Assembly (NCBI GenBank): GCA_049324315.1
Contig: JBMOKU010000022.1
Location: forward strand, 48,328-112,327
DNA: 64,000 bases
Direction of reading: 5' to 3'
Source of the DNA: JBMOKU01 sp049324315
GTDB taxonomy: Bacteria > Bacillota > Clostridia > Peptostreptococcales > Thermotaleaceae
Made by a program: the position numbers and the translations under genes
Part shown: positions 26,679-35,753 of the stretch, in pieces
Layout of the letters: the number at the start of each line of letters is the position of its first letter
How positions within the stretch are numbered: the first letter of the stretch is position 1
Notes under the pieces: model-generated
Seen by the model: the letters and a program-made list of their open reading frames with translations, nothing else
Databases searched by the model: none
What the model was told of the DNA's origin: nothing

Positions 26679-27227
26679 TTATTCTACTCTTCCTATCTTT
26701 CCCAAGGGCAGTACCCTTAATACCACTTTTCCTTGTATCTGTTCTTTATCGATCAAACCAATATCCCGGCTGTCCATGCTGTGGTTACGGTTATCTCCCA
26801 TAACAAAGACTTTGTCTTCCGGTATCTTGTCAATGTTGATGTCTCCGAAGGTATAATCTTCTAATAAATATTCTTCTACTAACTGCTGGTCATTCACATA
26901 TACATTTCCGTTTTTGATGGATATATGGTCTCCCTCAACGCCGATTACTCTTTTTATGAGATTTTTTGTGCGAACACCTTTGAGTCTTTGAAGGAATCCT
27001 AGGCTCTCCAATTCCTCTGATGATAAAGGCATATCTGTGCCAAAAGAAATAATGTCACCTTTTCTTACATTCTTCGTTTTCAACAACACCAAGAAATCAT
27101 GCTCTACTAAGGTAGGATTCATGGATATGCTGTAGACCTCCAACGGTGTCACAAAAGAAGTAATGACAAAAGCTATGACAAGTGCAATAGCAATAGACTG
27201 TAACCACTCTACTATCTCTTTTTTCAT
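26679..27227 (-). CDS. lepB: Type I signal peptidase
   Basis: Removes signal peptides from exported proteins. The 182-residue protein has one N-terminal membrane anchor (IAIALVIAFVITSFV), the catalytic Ser in YSISMNPTL (about residue 35), the catalytic Lys in KNLIKRVIGVEGD and the C-terminal box MGDNRNHSMDSRDIG. It differs slightly from the usual SMxPT by having N after Met. It stands between clpC and a CPBP protease. Confidence 0.95.
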   Translation of the reverse strand: MKKEIVEWLQSIAIALVIAFVITSFVTPLEVYSISMNPTLVEHDFLVLLKTKNVRKGDIISFGTDMPLSSEELESLGFLQRLKGVRTKNLIKRVIGVEGDHISIKNGNVYVNDQQLVEEYLLEDYTFGDINIDKIPEDKVFVMGDNRNHSMDSRDIGLIDKEQIQGKVVLRVLPLGKIGRVE

Positions 27228-27342
27228 CTTATCTTATTCTCCTTCTCAATTGTTCATGAAACTCTCTATATTTAATATACGGAAGAAACCTTTGAAAGTA
27301 TTCCTCCTGTTTCACTTTTTTTCCTCTGTTAATACAATCTAT

Positions 27343-27376
27343 ACATAACAACAGCAGCCTTTATCAGGCTGCTGTC
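27343..27376 (-). terminator. Intrinsic terminator of the ctsR-clpC operon
   Basis: Minus strand stem ACAGCAGCCTGATAAAGGCTGCTGT followed by TGTTATG, directly after the clpC stop. Confidence 0.75.
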
Positions 27377-27379
27377 CGT

Positions 27380-29827
27380 CTATACCGTTGTTTTCTTTCT
27401 GAATACAATCTCGCCATTATCTGCATCCACAAGAACTTCATCATCTCTACTGATTTTTCCCCTTAACATTTCTTCAGACAATTCATCTTCTACTATCCTC
27501 GTAATGGCTCGTTTCAATGGTCGGGCACCATATTCCTGATCAAATCCCTTTTCTCCAAGGACTTTCTTCGCTTTATCGGAAACTTCTAAACGAATATTCA
27601 TCTGTTTCAATCGTTTTGCAAGATCATGAATCATCAAGTCAACAATTTGATTAATATGCTCCTGCTCTAAAGAATGGAACACGATGATTTCATCAATTCT
27701 ATTTAGAAACTCAGGCCTAAAGTTTCGTCGCAGCTCACCCATAACATTTTCTTTCATCTTTTCATATTCATCTTTCTTATTATCCTCTGTGCCTACAGCA
27801 AATCCCAGGGTCTTCTGCTTTTTGATGGTATGTGCGCCTACGTTAGAAGTCATAATCACCACAGTGTTTTTAAAGTCTACGGTTCTACCCTTGGCATCTG
27901 TCAGCCTACCATCATCCATGATTTGTAGCAGTATATTAAATACATCAGGATGGGCCTTTTCGATCTCGTCGAATAGAATAACAGAATAGGGTTTTCTTCT
28001 TACCTTTTCCGTAAGCTGTCCACCCTCATCAAAACCTACATATCCTGGAGGAGACCCAACCAATCGTGATACCGTATGTTTCTCCATATATTCAGACATA
28101 TCAATACGGATCATCGCATCTTCATCACCAAACAAGGCCTCAGCCAACGCCTTTGACAGTTCTGTCTTTCCAACACCTGTGGGCCCTAGGAATACAAAAG
28201 AACCGATTGGGCGTTTTGGATCTTTCAGACCTACCCGCGCCCTGCGAATAGCCTTCGATACTGCTTTGACCGCTTCCTCCTGTCCGATTACCCTTTCATG
28301 AAGAATCTTTTCAATGTTTAACAGCCTCTCTGATTCCTCTTGAGCCAGCTTGCTAACAGGAATCCCCGTCCAGCCCGATACAATCTGTGCAATTTCTTCT
28401 TCACCTACAGTTGCTTGGCTGGTATTGTTGACCTTCCATTCTTCTTTTTGTCGCTCCAGTTCTTCACGAAGTTTTTTCTCAGTATCTCTAACCCGTGCAG
28501 CTTTCTCATAGTCCTGGGCACTGATGGCCTCTTCTTTCTCCTTGGCCAGCTCCTCGATCCTTTCTTCCAGATCCTTCAGCGCCGGAGGCTGTGTCACAAT
28601 CTGCAGCCGCACCTTCGATGCAGCTTCATCTACCAGGTCTACTGCTTTATCCGGCAAGAATCTGTCTGTAATATATCGATGGGATAGTTCTGCTGCTGCC
28701 TGTAGCGCTTCGTCTGTTATCTTTACTTTATGATGGGCTTCATACTTATCCCTTAATCCCAAAAGTATTTGTACCGTCTCTTCTATGGTAGGCTCTTCCA
28801 CCATGATAGGCTGGAATCTTCTTTCAAGGGCAGAGTCCTTTTCCACGTGCTTTCGATATTCATCCATGGTTGTGGCACCGATGGCTTGAAGCTCTCCACG
28901 GGCTAGTGCCGGCTTCAATATATTGGACGCATCGATTGCACCTTCTGCTGCACCCGCTCCGATAATTGTATGCATTTCATCAATAAACAGGATAACATCT
29001 CCAGCCTTCCGCAGCTCTTCCATCACCTTTTTCAAACGATCCTCGAATTCACCTCTATACTTGGCTCCGGCAACCATAGATGCTAGATCTAACGTGACTA
29101 CACGTTTATTTCTCAATAATTCAGGGATGTTGCCTTCCACAATTCTCTGGGCCAAGCCTTCTGCGATGGCTGTTTTACCAACACCAGGCTCACCAATAAG
29201 GCAAGGGTTATTTTTTGTTCTACGACTTAATATCTGAACGACCCTTTCAATCTCCTTCTCTCTTCCAATAACAGGATCCAGTTTTCCCTCTCCAGCCATT
29301 TCCGTCAGGTCTCTTCCATACTCATTAAGGGTTGGTGTATTCTTTGCCTTTGATTCGTATGGCTTTTCCTCTCCGTTCTTTGGCAGTGGGTTTCCCAGCA
29401 GCTTCATTACTTCGTCCCTAGCCTTTTCAAGATTTACGCCGCTATCAATTAATATCTTTGCTGCAATACCCTCTCCTTCTCGAATCAATCCAAGGAGTAA
29501 ATGCTCAGTACCAATATAGCTGTGGCCCAATCTCCTTGCCTCGGCAAAACTCAATTCAAAAATCCTTTTTGTTCTCGGTGTAAATCCTAATAACTCATTT
29601 TCTGTATCACTGCCTTCACCAACAATTTCTTTTATTTTTTGCTTTAACCCATCTGCTTGAATACCCATATTGGTTAAAACCTTTGCTGCAATACCTTCCC
29701 CTTCATTTAATAATCCCAGCAGCAAATGTTCTGTCCCTACATAATTATGCCGTAAGGATTGCGCTTCTTCTTGCGCAAGAAGAATTGCCCGCTGTGCACG
29801 TTCAGTAAATCTTCCATACATCGCCAT
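27380..29827 (-). CDS. clpC: ATP-dependent Clp protease ATP-binding subunit ClpC
   Basis: Unfoldase that feeds proteins to ClpP. The 815 residues hold two Clp N repeats (FTERAQRAILLAQEEA at the start), AAA+ domain 1 (Walker A GEPGVGKTA), the M-domain with UVR motif (DYEKAARVRDTEKKLREE), and AAA+ domain 2 (Walker A GPTGVGKTE). The C-terminal part has the LGF-type loop KTLGFAVG needed for ClpP docking. The ATG at 29825-29827 has GGAGG 8 nt upstream. Fourth gene of the ctsR-mcsA-mcsB-clpC operon, controlled by CtsR. Confidence 0.96.
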   Translation of the reverse strand: MAMYGRFTERAQRAILLAQEEAQSLRHNYVGTEHLLLGLLNEGEGIAAKVLTNMGIQADGLKQKIKEIVGEGSDTENELLGFTPRTKRIFELSFAEARRLGHSYIGTEHLLLGLIREGEGIAAKILIDSGVNLEKARDEVMKLLGNPLPKNGEEKPYESKAKNTPTLNEYGRDLTEMAGEGKLDPVIGREKEIERVVQILSRRTKNNPCLIGEPGVGKTAIAEGLAQRIVEGNIPELLRNKRVVTLDLASMVAGAKYRGEFEDRLKKVMEELRKAGDVILFIDEMHTIIGAGAAEGAIDASNILKPALARGELQAIGATTMDEYRKHVEKDSALERRFQPIMVEEPTIEETVQILLGLRDKYEAHHKVKITDEALQAAAELSHRYITDRFLPDKAVDLVDEAASKVRLQIVTQPPALKDLEERIEELAKEKEEAISAQDYEKAARVRDTEKKLREELERQKEEWKVNNTSQATVGEEEIAQIVSGWTGIPVSKLAQEESERLLNIEKILHERVIGQEEAVKAVSKAIRRARVGLKDPKRPIGSFVFLGPTGVGKTELSKALAEALFGDEDAMIRIDMSEYMEKHTVSRLVGSPPGYVGFDEGGQLTEKVRRKPYSVILFDEIEKAHPDVFNILLQIMDDGRLTDAKGRTVDFKNTVVIMTSNVGAHTIKKQKTLGFAVGTEDNKKDEYEKMKENVMGELRRNFRPEFLNRIDEIIVFHSLEQEHINQIVDLMIHDLAKRLKQMNIRLEVSDKAKKVLGEKGFDQEYGARPLKRAITRIVEDELSEEMLRGKISRDDEVLVDADNGEIVFRKKTTV

Positions 29828-29846
29828 CGCAAACACCTCCGTTATC

Positions 29847-30881
29847 TTACTTAGTATTTCCTAGTTTTTCTCTAACAAGACTAGCTCTACGGACATCTCT
29901 TTCATTGGCACTAAGGGCCTTATCTGCTAATTTCTGAAGATTGGCTGGCTGTGACATGACCATCGCTTGATTAATCTTATCAATGGTGATATTGTCTATG
30001 ATCTTTAAATCTATACCTAATCTTACATCTGACAGCAGTTTCATGCATTCCTGAGAGGTCAGCATTCTTGCATTTGTCAGAATACCATAGGAACGGAATA
30101 TTTTATCTTCTACCTGCAGCCGGTTGTTTGCCATCAACGTACTTCTTGCATCTCTTTCCTTTTGAATAATTTGCTTCGTCACATCCTTAAGATTGCTGAT
30201 GGTTTCCTGTTCCGTTCTGCCTAGGGTCAGCTGATTGGAAATCTGGAATACATCTCCGGCAAATTCAGTTCCTTCCCCATACAGCCCTCTTACAGCCAGA
30301 CCAATCTGATTGGCTGCTTGCAGAATTCGGTTGATATAACCTGTCATGGTAAGGGCAGGCAAATGAATCATAACCGATGCCCTTATACCTGTTCCAACAT
30401 TGGTAGGGCAAGATGTCAGATATCCCAGCTGCTCATCAAAGGCATACTTTATGTTTTCTTCGATCACATCATCAATCTTATCTGCCGTGTCCCATGCCTT
30501 ACTAAGCTGTAAACCAGGTAAAAGACACTGTATTCTGATATGATCTTCCTCGTTGATCATGATACTGACTGATTCATCCTTATTAACCAGTGCTGCCGAT
30601 TTGTCAGCTTTCTCCACCAGATTAGGACTGATTAGGTGCTTCTCCACCATTACCTGTCTTTCTAAGGGAGATGTATCTTCCAGCGTATATAATTCAAAAT
30701 CTTTTTTGAGTATGGAATTCCCTTCTATAATGGTATCACTGACCTTCTTGATTACTTCTTTGCTTTTCGCCTTCGTCAAGGCGATTGGGAAGGGGTATGC
30801 CTCTATATTCCTGGCAATCCTAATCCTACTGCTGATAATAATATCTCCGTCTGGCCCTAATTCATTAATCCACATCGTCAT
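29847..30881 (-). CDS. mcsB: Protein arginine kinase McsB
   Basis: Phosphorylates arginine residues, marking proteins for ClpC-ClpP. It is related to phosphagen kinases. The nucleotide-binding SSRIRIARNI (residue 17 on) and the region around LTSCPTNVGTGIRASVMIHLP with the conserved Cys (about residue 165) are intact. The 344 residues have the expected length. It needs McsA as activator, encoded just upstream (12 nt apart). Confidence 0.95.
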   Translation of the reverse strand: MTMWINELGPDGDIIISSRIRIARNIEAYPFPIALTKAKSKEVIKKVSDTIIEGNSILKKDFELYTLEDTSPLERQVMVEKHLISPNLVEKADKSAALVNKDESVSIMINEEDHIRIQCLLPGLQLSKAWDTADKIDDVIEENIKYAFDEQLGYLTSCPTNVGTGIRASVMIHLPALTMTGYINRILQAANQIGLAVRGLYGEGTEFAGDVFQISNQLTLGRTEQETISNLKDVTKQIIQKERDARSTLMANNRLQVEDKIFRSYGILTNARMLTSQECMKLLSDVRLGIDLKIIDNITIDKINQAMVMSQPANLQKLADKALSANERDVRRASLVREKLGNTK

Positions 30882-30893
30882 GATCTCACCCCT

Positions 30894-31406
30894 TTATTTT
30901 CCAACGTTTAATTGACTTTCTATCTCTCTGATTTTATCCCTAAGCACAGCTGCTTTTTCAAATTCTTCATTTCGTATACATTGGTCCAATTGGCCTTTTA
31001 ACTGTTTAATCTCTTTTTGAACCCGAATCGTTCCTCCCTCTCGTTTTGGAATCTTTCCGGTATGAACTTCGCTGCCTTGCACTCTTTTTATCAGATTGAG
31101 AAGCTTATCTTCAAATGCACTGTAGCACTGGGCACAGCCTAAGCGTCCCAATTGTTTAAACTTTCCATAGGTCATACCGCACTGATCACATTTGGTGGTT
31201 TTAATATAATCCACTTTTATCGGTGAGTCTTGAATAGAATCAAGCAAACCCGTTAGAAAGTTGTTGATCGTAAAGGATGAATCAAAAGCCGTTGATTCGT
31301 TTTGCTTGGCACACTGCTCGCATAGGTGAATCTCTGATTTTTTATCATTGAGTATCTTGGTCAAATGTACCGTTGCCGGTCTCTTGTTGCAGTTTTCACA
31401 TAGCAT
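30894..31406 (-). CDS. mcsA: Activator of protein arginine kinase McsA
   Basis: Four CxxC pairs form two zinc sites (CENCNKR / CEQCAKQ in the first 40 residues and CDQCGMTYG / CAQCYSAF around residues 73-100). The C-terminus has a UVR-type coiled motif (FEKAAVLRDKIREIESQL). This is the McsA layout: the zinc domains bind McsB and modulate CtsR. The start is 2 nt after ctsR. Confidence 0.94.
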   Translation of the reverse strand: MLCENCNKRPATVHLTKILNDKKSEIHLCEQCAKQNESTAFDSSFTINNFLTGLLDSIQDSPIKVDYIKTTKCDQCGMTYGKFKQLGRLGCAQCYSAFEDKLLNLIKRVQGSEVHTGKIPKREGGTIRVQKEIKQLKGQLDQCIRNEEFEKAAVLRDKIREIESQLNVGK

Positions 31407-31408
31407 GG

Positions 31409-31879
31409 CTATCCCCTCCCGTTACCAATAAATAGAACCGTTAAAATATTCTTCAACATATTGGCCCTCACTTGATCTTTTATATTAATAGGTACGGTTA
31501 TACTTCTATCGTCTAAGGCTACTTGGATAATCCGGCCTTCTCTTTCCGAAATAAAGCTCTTCTCCACCAATTTATCTACAATGGAGAATGCCTGCATTTT
31601 ACTGATGCTATCCCCGATCTCTCTGATGATATTCCGAATAAAGGTGTTTTTATCCATATTGACTTCAATGATTTTGATATAACCGCCACCACCCCTGCGG
31701 CTCTCCACAAGATATCCCTTATCTGCTGTGAATCTTGTCATTAATACATAGTTGATTTGGGATGGCGCACAATTGAAGTAATTTGCCAGCTCATTTCTCT
31801 GAATTTCAACAGCTATATGGTTTGCCTCATCTAGAAGCTCTTTAATAAATAGTTCGATGATATCACTTATCTTTGACAT
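31409..31879 (-). CDS. ctsR: Transcriptional repressor CtsR
   Basis: Represses clp and related heat-shock genes; heat or McsB/McsA relieve it. The protein of 156 residues has the winged helix with the glycine-rich wing ESRRGGGGYIKI (about residue 58) that reads the CtsR box. The ATG at 31877-31879 has TGGAGG upstream. The longer open frame to 32020 passes through the promoter and operator and is not translated as such. An operator overlaps its own promoter. Confidence 0.95.
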   Translation of the reverse strand: MSKISDIIELFIKELLDEANHIAVEIQRNELANYFNCAPSQINYVLMTRFTADKGYLVESRRGGGGYIKIIEVNMDKNTFIRNIIREIGDSISKMQAFSIVDKLVEKSFISEREGRIIQVALDDRSITVPINIKDQVRANMLKNILTVLFIGNGRG

Positions 31880-31897
31880 AGATACCTCCATCCCACT

Positions 31898-31951
31898 TTT
31901 GACTTTCTTTGACCTTAATATTATTGTATATAATTTTTTTCTGACTTTCAA
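31898..31951 (-). promoter_or_regulatory. ctsR promoter with CtsR operator
   Basis: Minus strand -35 TTGAAA (31946-31951) and -10 TACAAT (31923-31928), spaced by 17 nt. The operator GGTCAAA-GAA-AGTCAAA (31898-31914) matches the CtsR heptad repeat RGTCAAA-NAN-RGTCAAA and covers the start point and early transcribed region. This supports autorepression of ctsR-mcsA-mcsB-clpC. Confidence 0.92.
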
Positions 31952-32009
31952 TCCTTTTTTTATAAAAATACAAAAAAAGAAATTCCTTACATTATTTTTA
32001 CCACGAAAA

Positions 32010-32036
32010 GTGAAAGCCAATCATTGGATTGGCTTA
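32010..32036 (-). terminator. Hairpin terminator after the 78-residue gene
   Basis: Minus strand stem AAGCCAATC-CAAT-GATTGGCTT followed by TCACTTTTC, just after the stop at 32041. Confidence 0.6.
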
Positions 32037-32040
32037 CGTA

Positions 32041-32277
32041 TCATTTCTTCTTATAGGCGATCAGATGATAACTGTTGTCATCATGCCCTCCCTTTGGCAT
32101 AACATCAAATCCGTTCTTTCTTAAAAAGTCTGTTATATAATCGGACTGTGCTGCATCGTTGCCATCCATTGTGATGATCAGTTGGTCATCATTTCCTACC
32201 TCTTTTATAATATCCAGCAGCTTAACGTTGTCGCTGACATGCAGCTGGTTTTCGCAGTTAATAAAATACTCAGTCAT
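32041..32277 (-). CDS. Small protein of unknown function (78 residues)
   Basis: Not recognised with confidence. The pattern of a strand (DDQLIITMDGND), a helix (SDYITDFLRKNGFDV) and a final strand (YHLIAYKKK) resembles the small TusA/SirA-like alpha-beta fold, but the CPxP motif of sulfurtransferases is absent. It has a GAGGGAG-type ribosome site. It lies between the EF-G-like gene and the ctsR operon. Confidence 0.65.
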   Translation of the reverse strand: MTEYFINCENQLHVSDNVKLLDIIKEVGNDDQLIITMDGNDAAQSDYITDFLRKNGFDVMPKGGHDDNSYHLIAYKKK

Positions 32278-32348
32278 TTTCTCCCTCCTCTGTTATGTCT
32301 TTATTTAGTGTTTGTAATGGCATCAATATTATTCTATAAGTTTTACGT

Positions 32349-32381
32349 AAAAAAAGAGGAAGCGTGGTCATACTTCCTCTC
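32349..32381 (-). terminator. Intrinsic terminator of the EF-G-like gene
   Basis: Minus strand stem AGAGGAAG-TATGACCACG-CTTCCTCT followed by TTTTTTTACG. Confidence 0.85.
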
Positions 32382-32394
32382 TAGGCTATCTTAT

Positions 32395-34458
32395 CTATTC
32401 TTTTTTGGCAGCTTCGACAACTTTTTGACTTAGATGCTGTGGCATTTCATCATAGCGTTCAAATTTCATGGTAAAGCTTCCTCTTGCCTGTGTTATGGAG
32501 CGAAGATCCGAAGCATATTTTAGTAATTCTACCTGTGGTGCTTCTGCCACAACTCTCTGTGTTCCGTCATCTTGAGGTTCCATGCCCAAAATTCTACCAC
32601 GGCGCTTATTCATGTCTCCCATGATATCCCCCATGTATTCCTCCGGTACAACGATTTCAACATGCATGATCGGCTCCAGCATAACCGGTTTTGCCATTTC
32701 AACACCTTTTTTGAAGGCAAGGGACGCTGCAATCTTAAATGCCATTTCTGATGAGTCAACGTCATGATAGGACCCGTCGTATAATGTAGCTTTGATATTT
32801 ACAACAGGATATCCCGCTAAAACACCATCTGGCAAACATTCTCTAATTCCCTTTTCAACGGCAGGAATATATTGTCTTGGTACAGAGCCTCCGAAGATTT
32901 CTTCTGTAAATACGAATTCCTCTTGGCATGGTTCAAACCGCATCTTGACATCTCCGTACTGCCCATGTCCTCCAGATTGCTTCTTGTGCTTTCCTTGCAC
33001 ATCAGATTTTCCTTTAATTGTTTCTCTGAAAGGTACTCTCTGTTCTGTCAATTGGACATCTACGCCAAATTTATTTTTAAGCTTATTTGTTATAACATTG
33101 ATATGGATATCGCCTTGACCACCTACCAAGGTTTGCTTTGTTTCTGCATTTCTTATAACCACAAAGGTAGGGTCCTCTTCTGTCAGTCTATTTAATCCTG
33201 TACCGATTTTCTCTTCATCACCCTTTGCTTTAGGTTCCACGGCCATGAATAGCGTTGGTTCCGGGAAGGAAATCTTATGATATTGAACCGGATGACTCTT
33301 ATCACATAATGTATCGCCAGTACCGGCATATTGCAGCTTTGCTACTGCGGCGATATCTCCAGCTTCTACTTTCTCAACAGGGACTTGATTTTTTCCTCGT
33401 AGAAGGAATAGGTTTCCTATTTTTTCCACCTCATCCTTTTCCGGATTATATACTTCCATATCTGCATGAAGGGTACCGGAGCATACTTTCATTAAGGATA
33501 TCTTACCTACATATGGGTCAACGACCGTCTTAAACACTAATGCTGAAAAAGGTTCAGTCGTCTCGATCTTACGTACTACCTCTTTTCCACTGTTAGGATC
33601 TACGCCTTCATATGGCTTCATATCCTTTGGTGTAGGCATATAATCATGAATCATATCCATCAGTGTATGAATACCAATATTATTGACTGCAGAACCAATT
33701 AGTACTGGGACAACGCTTCCGCTTAGTACTCCTTTACGCAATCCATCGTGGATTTCATCTATGGTAAACTCTTCACCGTTAAAATATTTATCCAATAATT
33801 CTTCATCACTTTCTGCAACAGATTCGATCAACATTTCACGGATCGGAGCAATGCTCTCCATCATATGATCTGGAACTGGCGCGTCTTCACATTCTTTCCC
33901 GTTATATACTCTTGCCTTTAAGTCTACCACGTTGACAAAACCTTTAAAGTTGTTTGCATCCCCTACTGGAATAGCAAATGGCGCTACTTTCTTTCCGAAC
34001 TTTTCTCTCAAATCGTTAATCAACTTGTCAAAGTTAACGTTTTCCTTATCCATTTTGTTGATAAAAATTAATGTAGGCATATTTCTCTCATGGGCATATT
34101 TCCAAACCTTTTCCGTTCCAACTTCGATACCAGAAGATCCATCAATGACAAGTACTGCGCCGCCAGCTACCCTCAATGCTCCACTTACCTCTCCGACAAA
34201 ATCAAAATATCCCGGTGTATCCAGTATATTAAATTTATCGTTTTTCCATTCAATAGGAATCAAAGAAGTACTGATCGATTGTCGTCTGGCAATTTCTTCT
34301 TTGTCAAAATCTGATACTGTATTTCCGTCCTCAACTTTTCCGATTCGATTGGTCACCTTTGTTGTAAAAAGCATTGCCTCTGTCAAAATAGTCTTTCCAC
34401 AGCCACCGTGTCCCACCAGTGCTACGTTCCTTATTTTGTCACTTTGATAACCTTTCAT
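32395..34458 (-). CDS. Elongation factor G-like GTPase (EF-G paralogue)
   Basis: A 687-residue translational GTPase with all five EF-G domains: G domain with altered P loop GHGGCGKT (usual EF-G has GHIDAGKT), G3 DTPGY rather than DTPGH, G4 NKMD, domain II (FSALVFKTVVDPYVGKISLMKV), domain III-IV (GGHGQYGDVKMRFEP) and domain V (MEPQDDGTQRVVAEAPQVELLKYA). The P-loop, the DTPGY and the isolated position mark it as the EF-G-II type paralogue and not the str-operon fusA. Its role, for example in recycling or specialised translocation, is not known. It has its own terminator. Confidence 0.85.
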   Translation of the reverse strand: MKGYQSDKIRNVALVGHGGCGKTILTEAMLFTTKVTNRIGKVEDGNTVSDFDKEEIARRQSISTSLIPIEWKNDKFNILDTPGYFDFVGEVSGALRVAGGAVLVIDGSSGIEVGTEKVWKYAHERNMPTLIFINKMDKENVNFDKLINDLREKFGKKVAPFAIPVGDANNFKGFVNVVDLKARVYNGKECEDAPVPDHMMESIAPIREMLIESVAESDEELLDKYFNGEEFTIDEIHDGLRKGVLSGSVVPVLIGSAVNNIGIHTLMDMIHDYMPTPKDMKPYEGVDPNSGKEVVRKIETTEPFSALVFKTVVDPYVGKISLMKVCSGTLHADMEVYNPEKDEVEKIGNLFLLRGKNQVPVEKVEAGDIAAVAKLQYAGTGDTLCDKSHPVQYHKISFPEPTLFMAVEPKAKGDEEKIGTGLNRLTEEDPTFVVIRNAETKQTLVGGQGDIHINVITNKLKNKFGVDVQLTEQRVPFRETIKGKSDVQGKHKKQSGGHGQYGDVKMRFEPCQEEFVFTEEIFGGSVPRQYIPAVEKGIRECLPDGVLAGYPVVNIKATLYDGSYHDVDSSEMAFKIAASLAFKKGVEMAKPVMLEPIMHVEIVVPEEYMGDIMGDMNKRRGRILGMEPQDDGTQRVVAEAPQVELLKYASDLRSITQARGSFTMKFERYDEMPQHLSQKVVEAAKKE

Positions 34459-34717
34459 AATAGGTTCCCCCTCGCCAAGTATTTTTCTAAATTTTTAGAC
34501 AACTATTAGTTGTAATATTCTATATTTTTTGTGAAATTCCTTTTTACTTTTCTTTTTATTTATACAAAAATTTAACAAATTCTTAACAATCTTATTTTTA
34601 TACCTGACTTATCTGATAAAGCCCGTTCGTCTGGACCAGATGTCATCTCCTTTCTCAGTATATTTCCAACTTTCTATATTATTCCATTTATAAAAAATCC
34701 TATACTTATTTTTCAAG
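34459..34717. other. AT-rich spacer upstream of the EF-G-like gene
   Basis: About 260 bases of AT-rich sequence between the EF-G paralogue and the terminator of the Nif3-like gene. It should hold the promoter of the paralogue on the minus strand. I see no gene or structured RNA. Confidence 0.5.
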
Positions 34718-34752
34718 AGAAAAAGAGAACGGCAATTTTCCACCGTTCTCTG
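34718..34752 (-). terminator. Intrinsic terminator of the Nif3-like gene
   Basis: Minus strand stem AGAGAACGG-TGGAAAATTG-CCGTTCTCT followed by TTTTCTC. Confidence 0.85.
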
Positions 34753-34767
34753 CGTTCTGTTTTAAAC

Positions 34768-35589
34768 TTATTCAATAATTCCTGCCATTTTTATTATTTC
34801 CAGACCCCGCTTTTCCATTTCCTTAATTACAATATTGATGCCGATAGAATCACTGGCCATATGACCGGCTACGATGACATTGCCTATGTTTTGCTTTTCT
34901 ACCTCTTCCTTTACATCCTCCGGCAAATGCATGCAGATAATGGTACCTATCCCGGCTTCAAAATATGCTTTAAAAACATCTGGTCCTCCGTTAGTTCCGC
35001 CAGCCATGAGTACAGCCACCCTGCCGCAGTAATCCCTTTCGCTGCCAACTCTTATCACGGGTCCCGCAGGTGTATGCTGATACTCGTAGATTTCCATCAA
35101 AGCATTTATGACATCCTTTAATGTAGCCTTTGGCCTGCCCGCCAGTACATTATCCATATAAGACTGAATAAAATTCTCTGCAATAATATCCATGGGAAGA
35201 TGGATATTCATATATGGCATATTTAAAAGCTTTGCCGCAGATGCTGATCGGTCGTAATTGCCTAAATGGGCACCCCGTTCAACTTTCCCCATCCTTTTTT
35301 TCAATGCCTTTTGTGCTTTATTGATGGGAACACCAAACTCCACCATCTTGTCGATTTGCCTTTCCATTACACGATAAAGATCAATTTGAGGCGCTCCCCC
35401 ATGGGGATGATGGCTCATGACTAGGTCTACGCCTAATTGCTTTCCAAGCATAATTTCCTGGGTTTCCATATCAATACCAAAGAGTATTTTCTTTATATTT
35501 TCACCTTCCACCGTAATGCCTGAATCATGGGGTATTTCTTCCAATCCTGCCATATCCAGAACTAAGGTCATAATCTCTTTTGTATTCAT
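34768..35589 (-). CDS. Nif3-like dinuclear metal-centre protein
   Basis: Member of the DUF34/NIF3 family, which forms toroid hexamers with a two-metal site. Metal ligands are visible in VMSHHPHGG (about residue 58), AHLGNYDRS and GHMASDS near the C-terminus. Some members act as GTP cyclohydrolase 1 type 2 by homology naming only, and the physiological role is unsettled. The 273-residue length suggests no inserted PII-like domain. Single gene with own terminator. Confidence 0.82.
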   Translation of the reverse strand: MNTKEIMTLVLDMAGLEEIPHDSGITVEGENIKKILFGIDMETQEIMLGKQLGVDLVMSHHPHGGAPQIDLYRVMERQIDKMVEFGVPINKAQKALKKRMGKVERGAHLGNYDRSASAAKLLNMPYMNIHLPMDIIAENFIQSYMDNVLAGRPKATLKDVINALMEIYEYQHTPAGPVIRVGSERDYCGRVAVLMAGGTNGGPDVFKAYFEAGIGTIICMHLPEDVKEEVEKQNIGNVIVAGHMASDSIGINIVIKEMEKRGLEIIKMAGIIE

Positions 35590-35694
35590 TCCCTATCTCC
35601 TTTCAAGAACACTAACAAAAACTTTTATATGTATGATTTTCCTTATACCATTATAATATATGTGGTTAAATTTTCATATGATAATTGTTATAAC

Positions 35695-35733
35695 AAAAAA
35701 ATGCAAATGCGCCCTCATTAGATGCATTTGCAT
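35695..35733 (-). terminator. Intrinsic terminator of gltS
   Basis: Minus strand stem AAATGCAAATGC-(13 nt)-GCATTTGCATTTTTTT, 20 nt after the gltS stop. Confidence 0.85.
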
Positions 35734-35753
35734 TTTTAAAAGAATTTATATTT

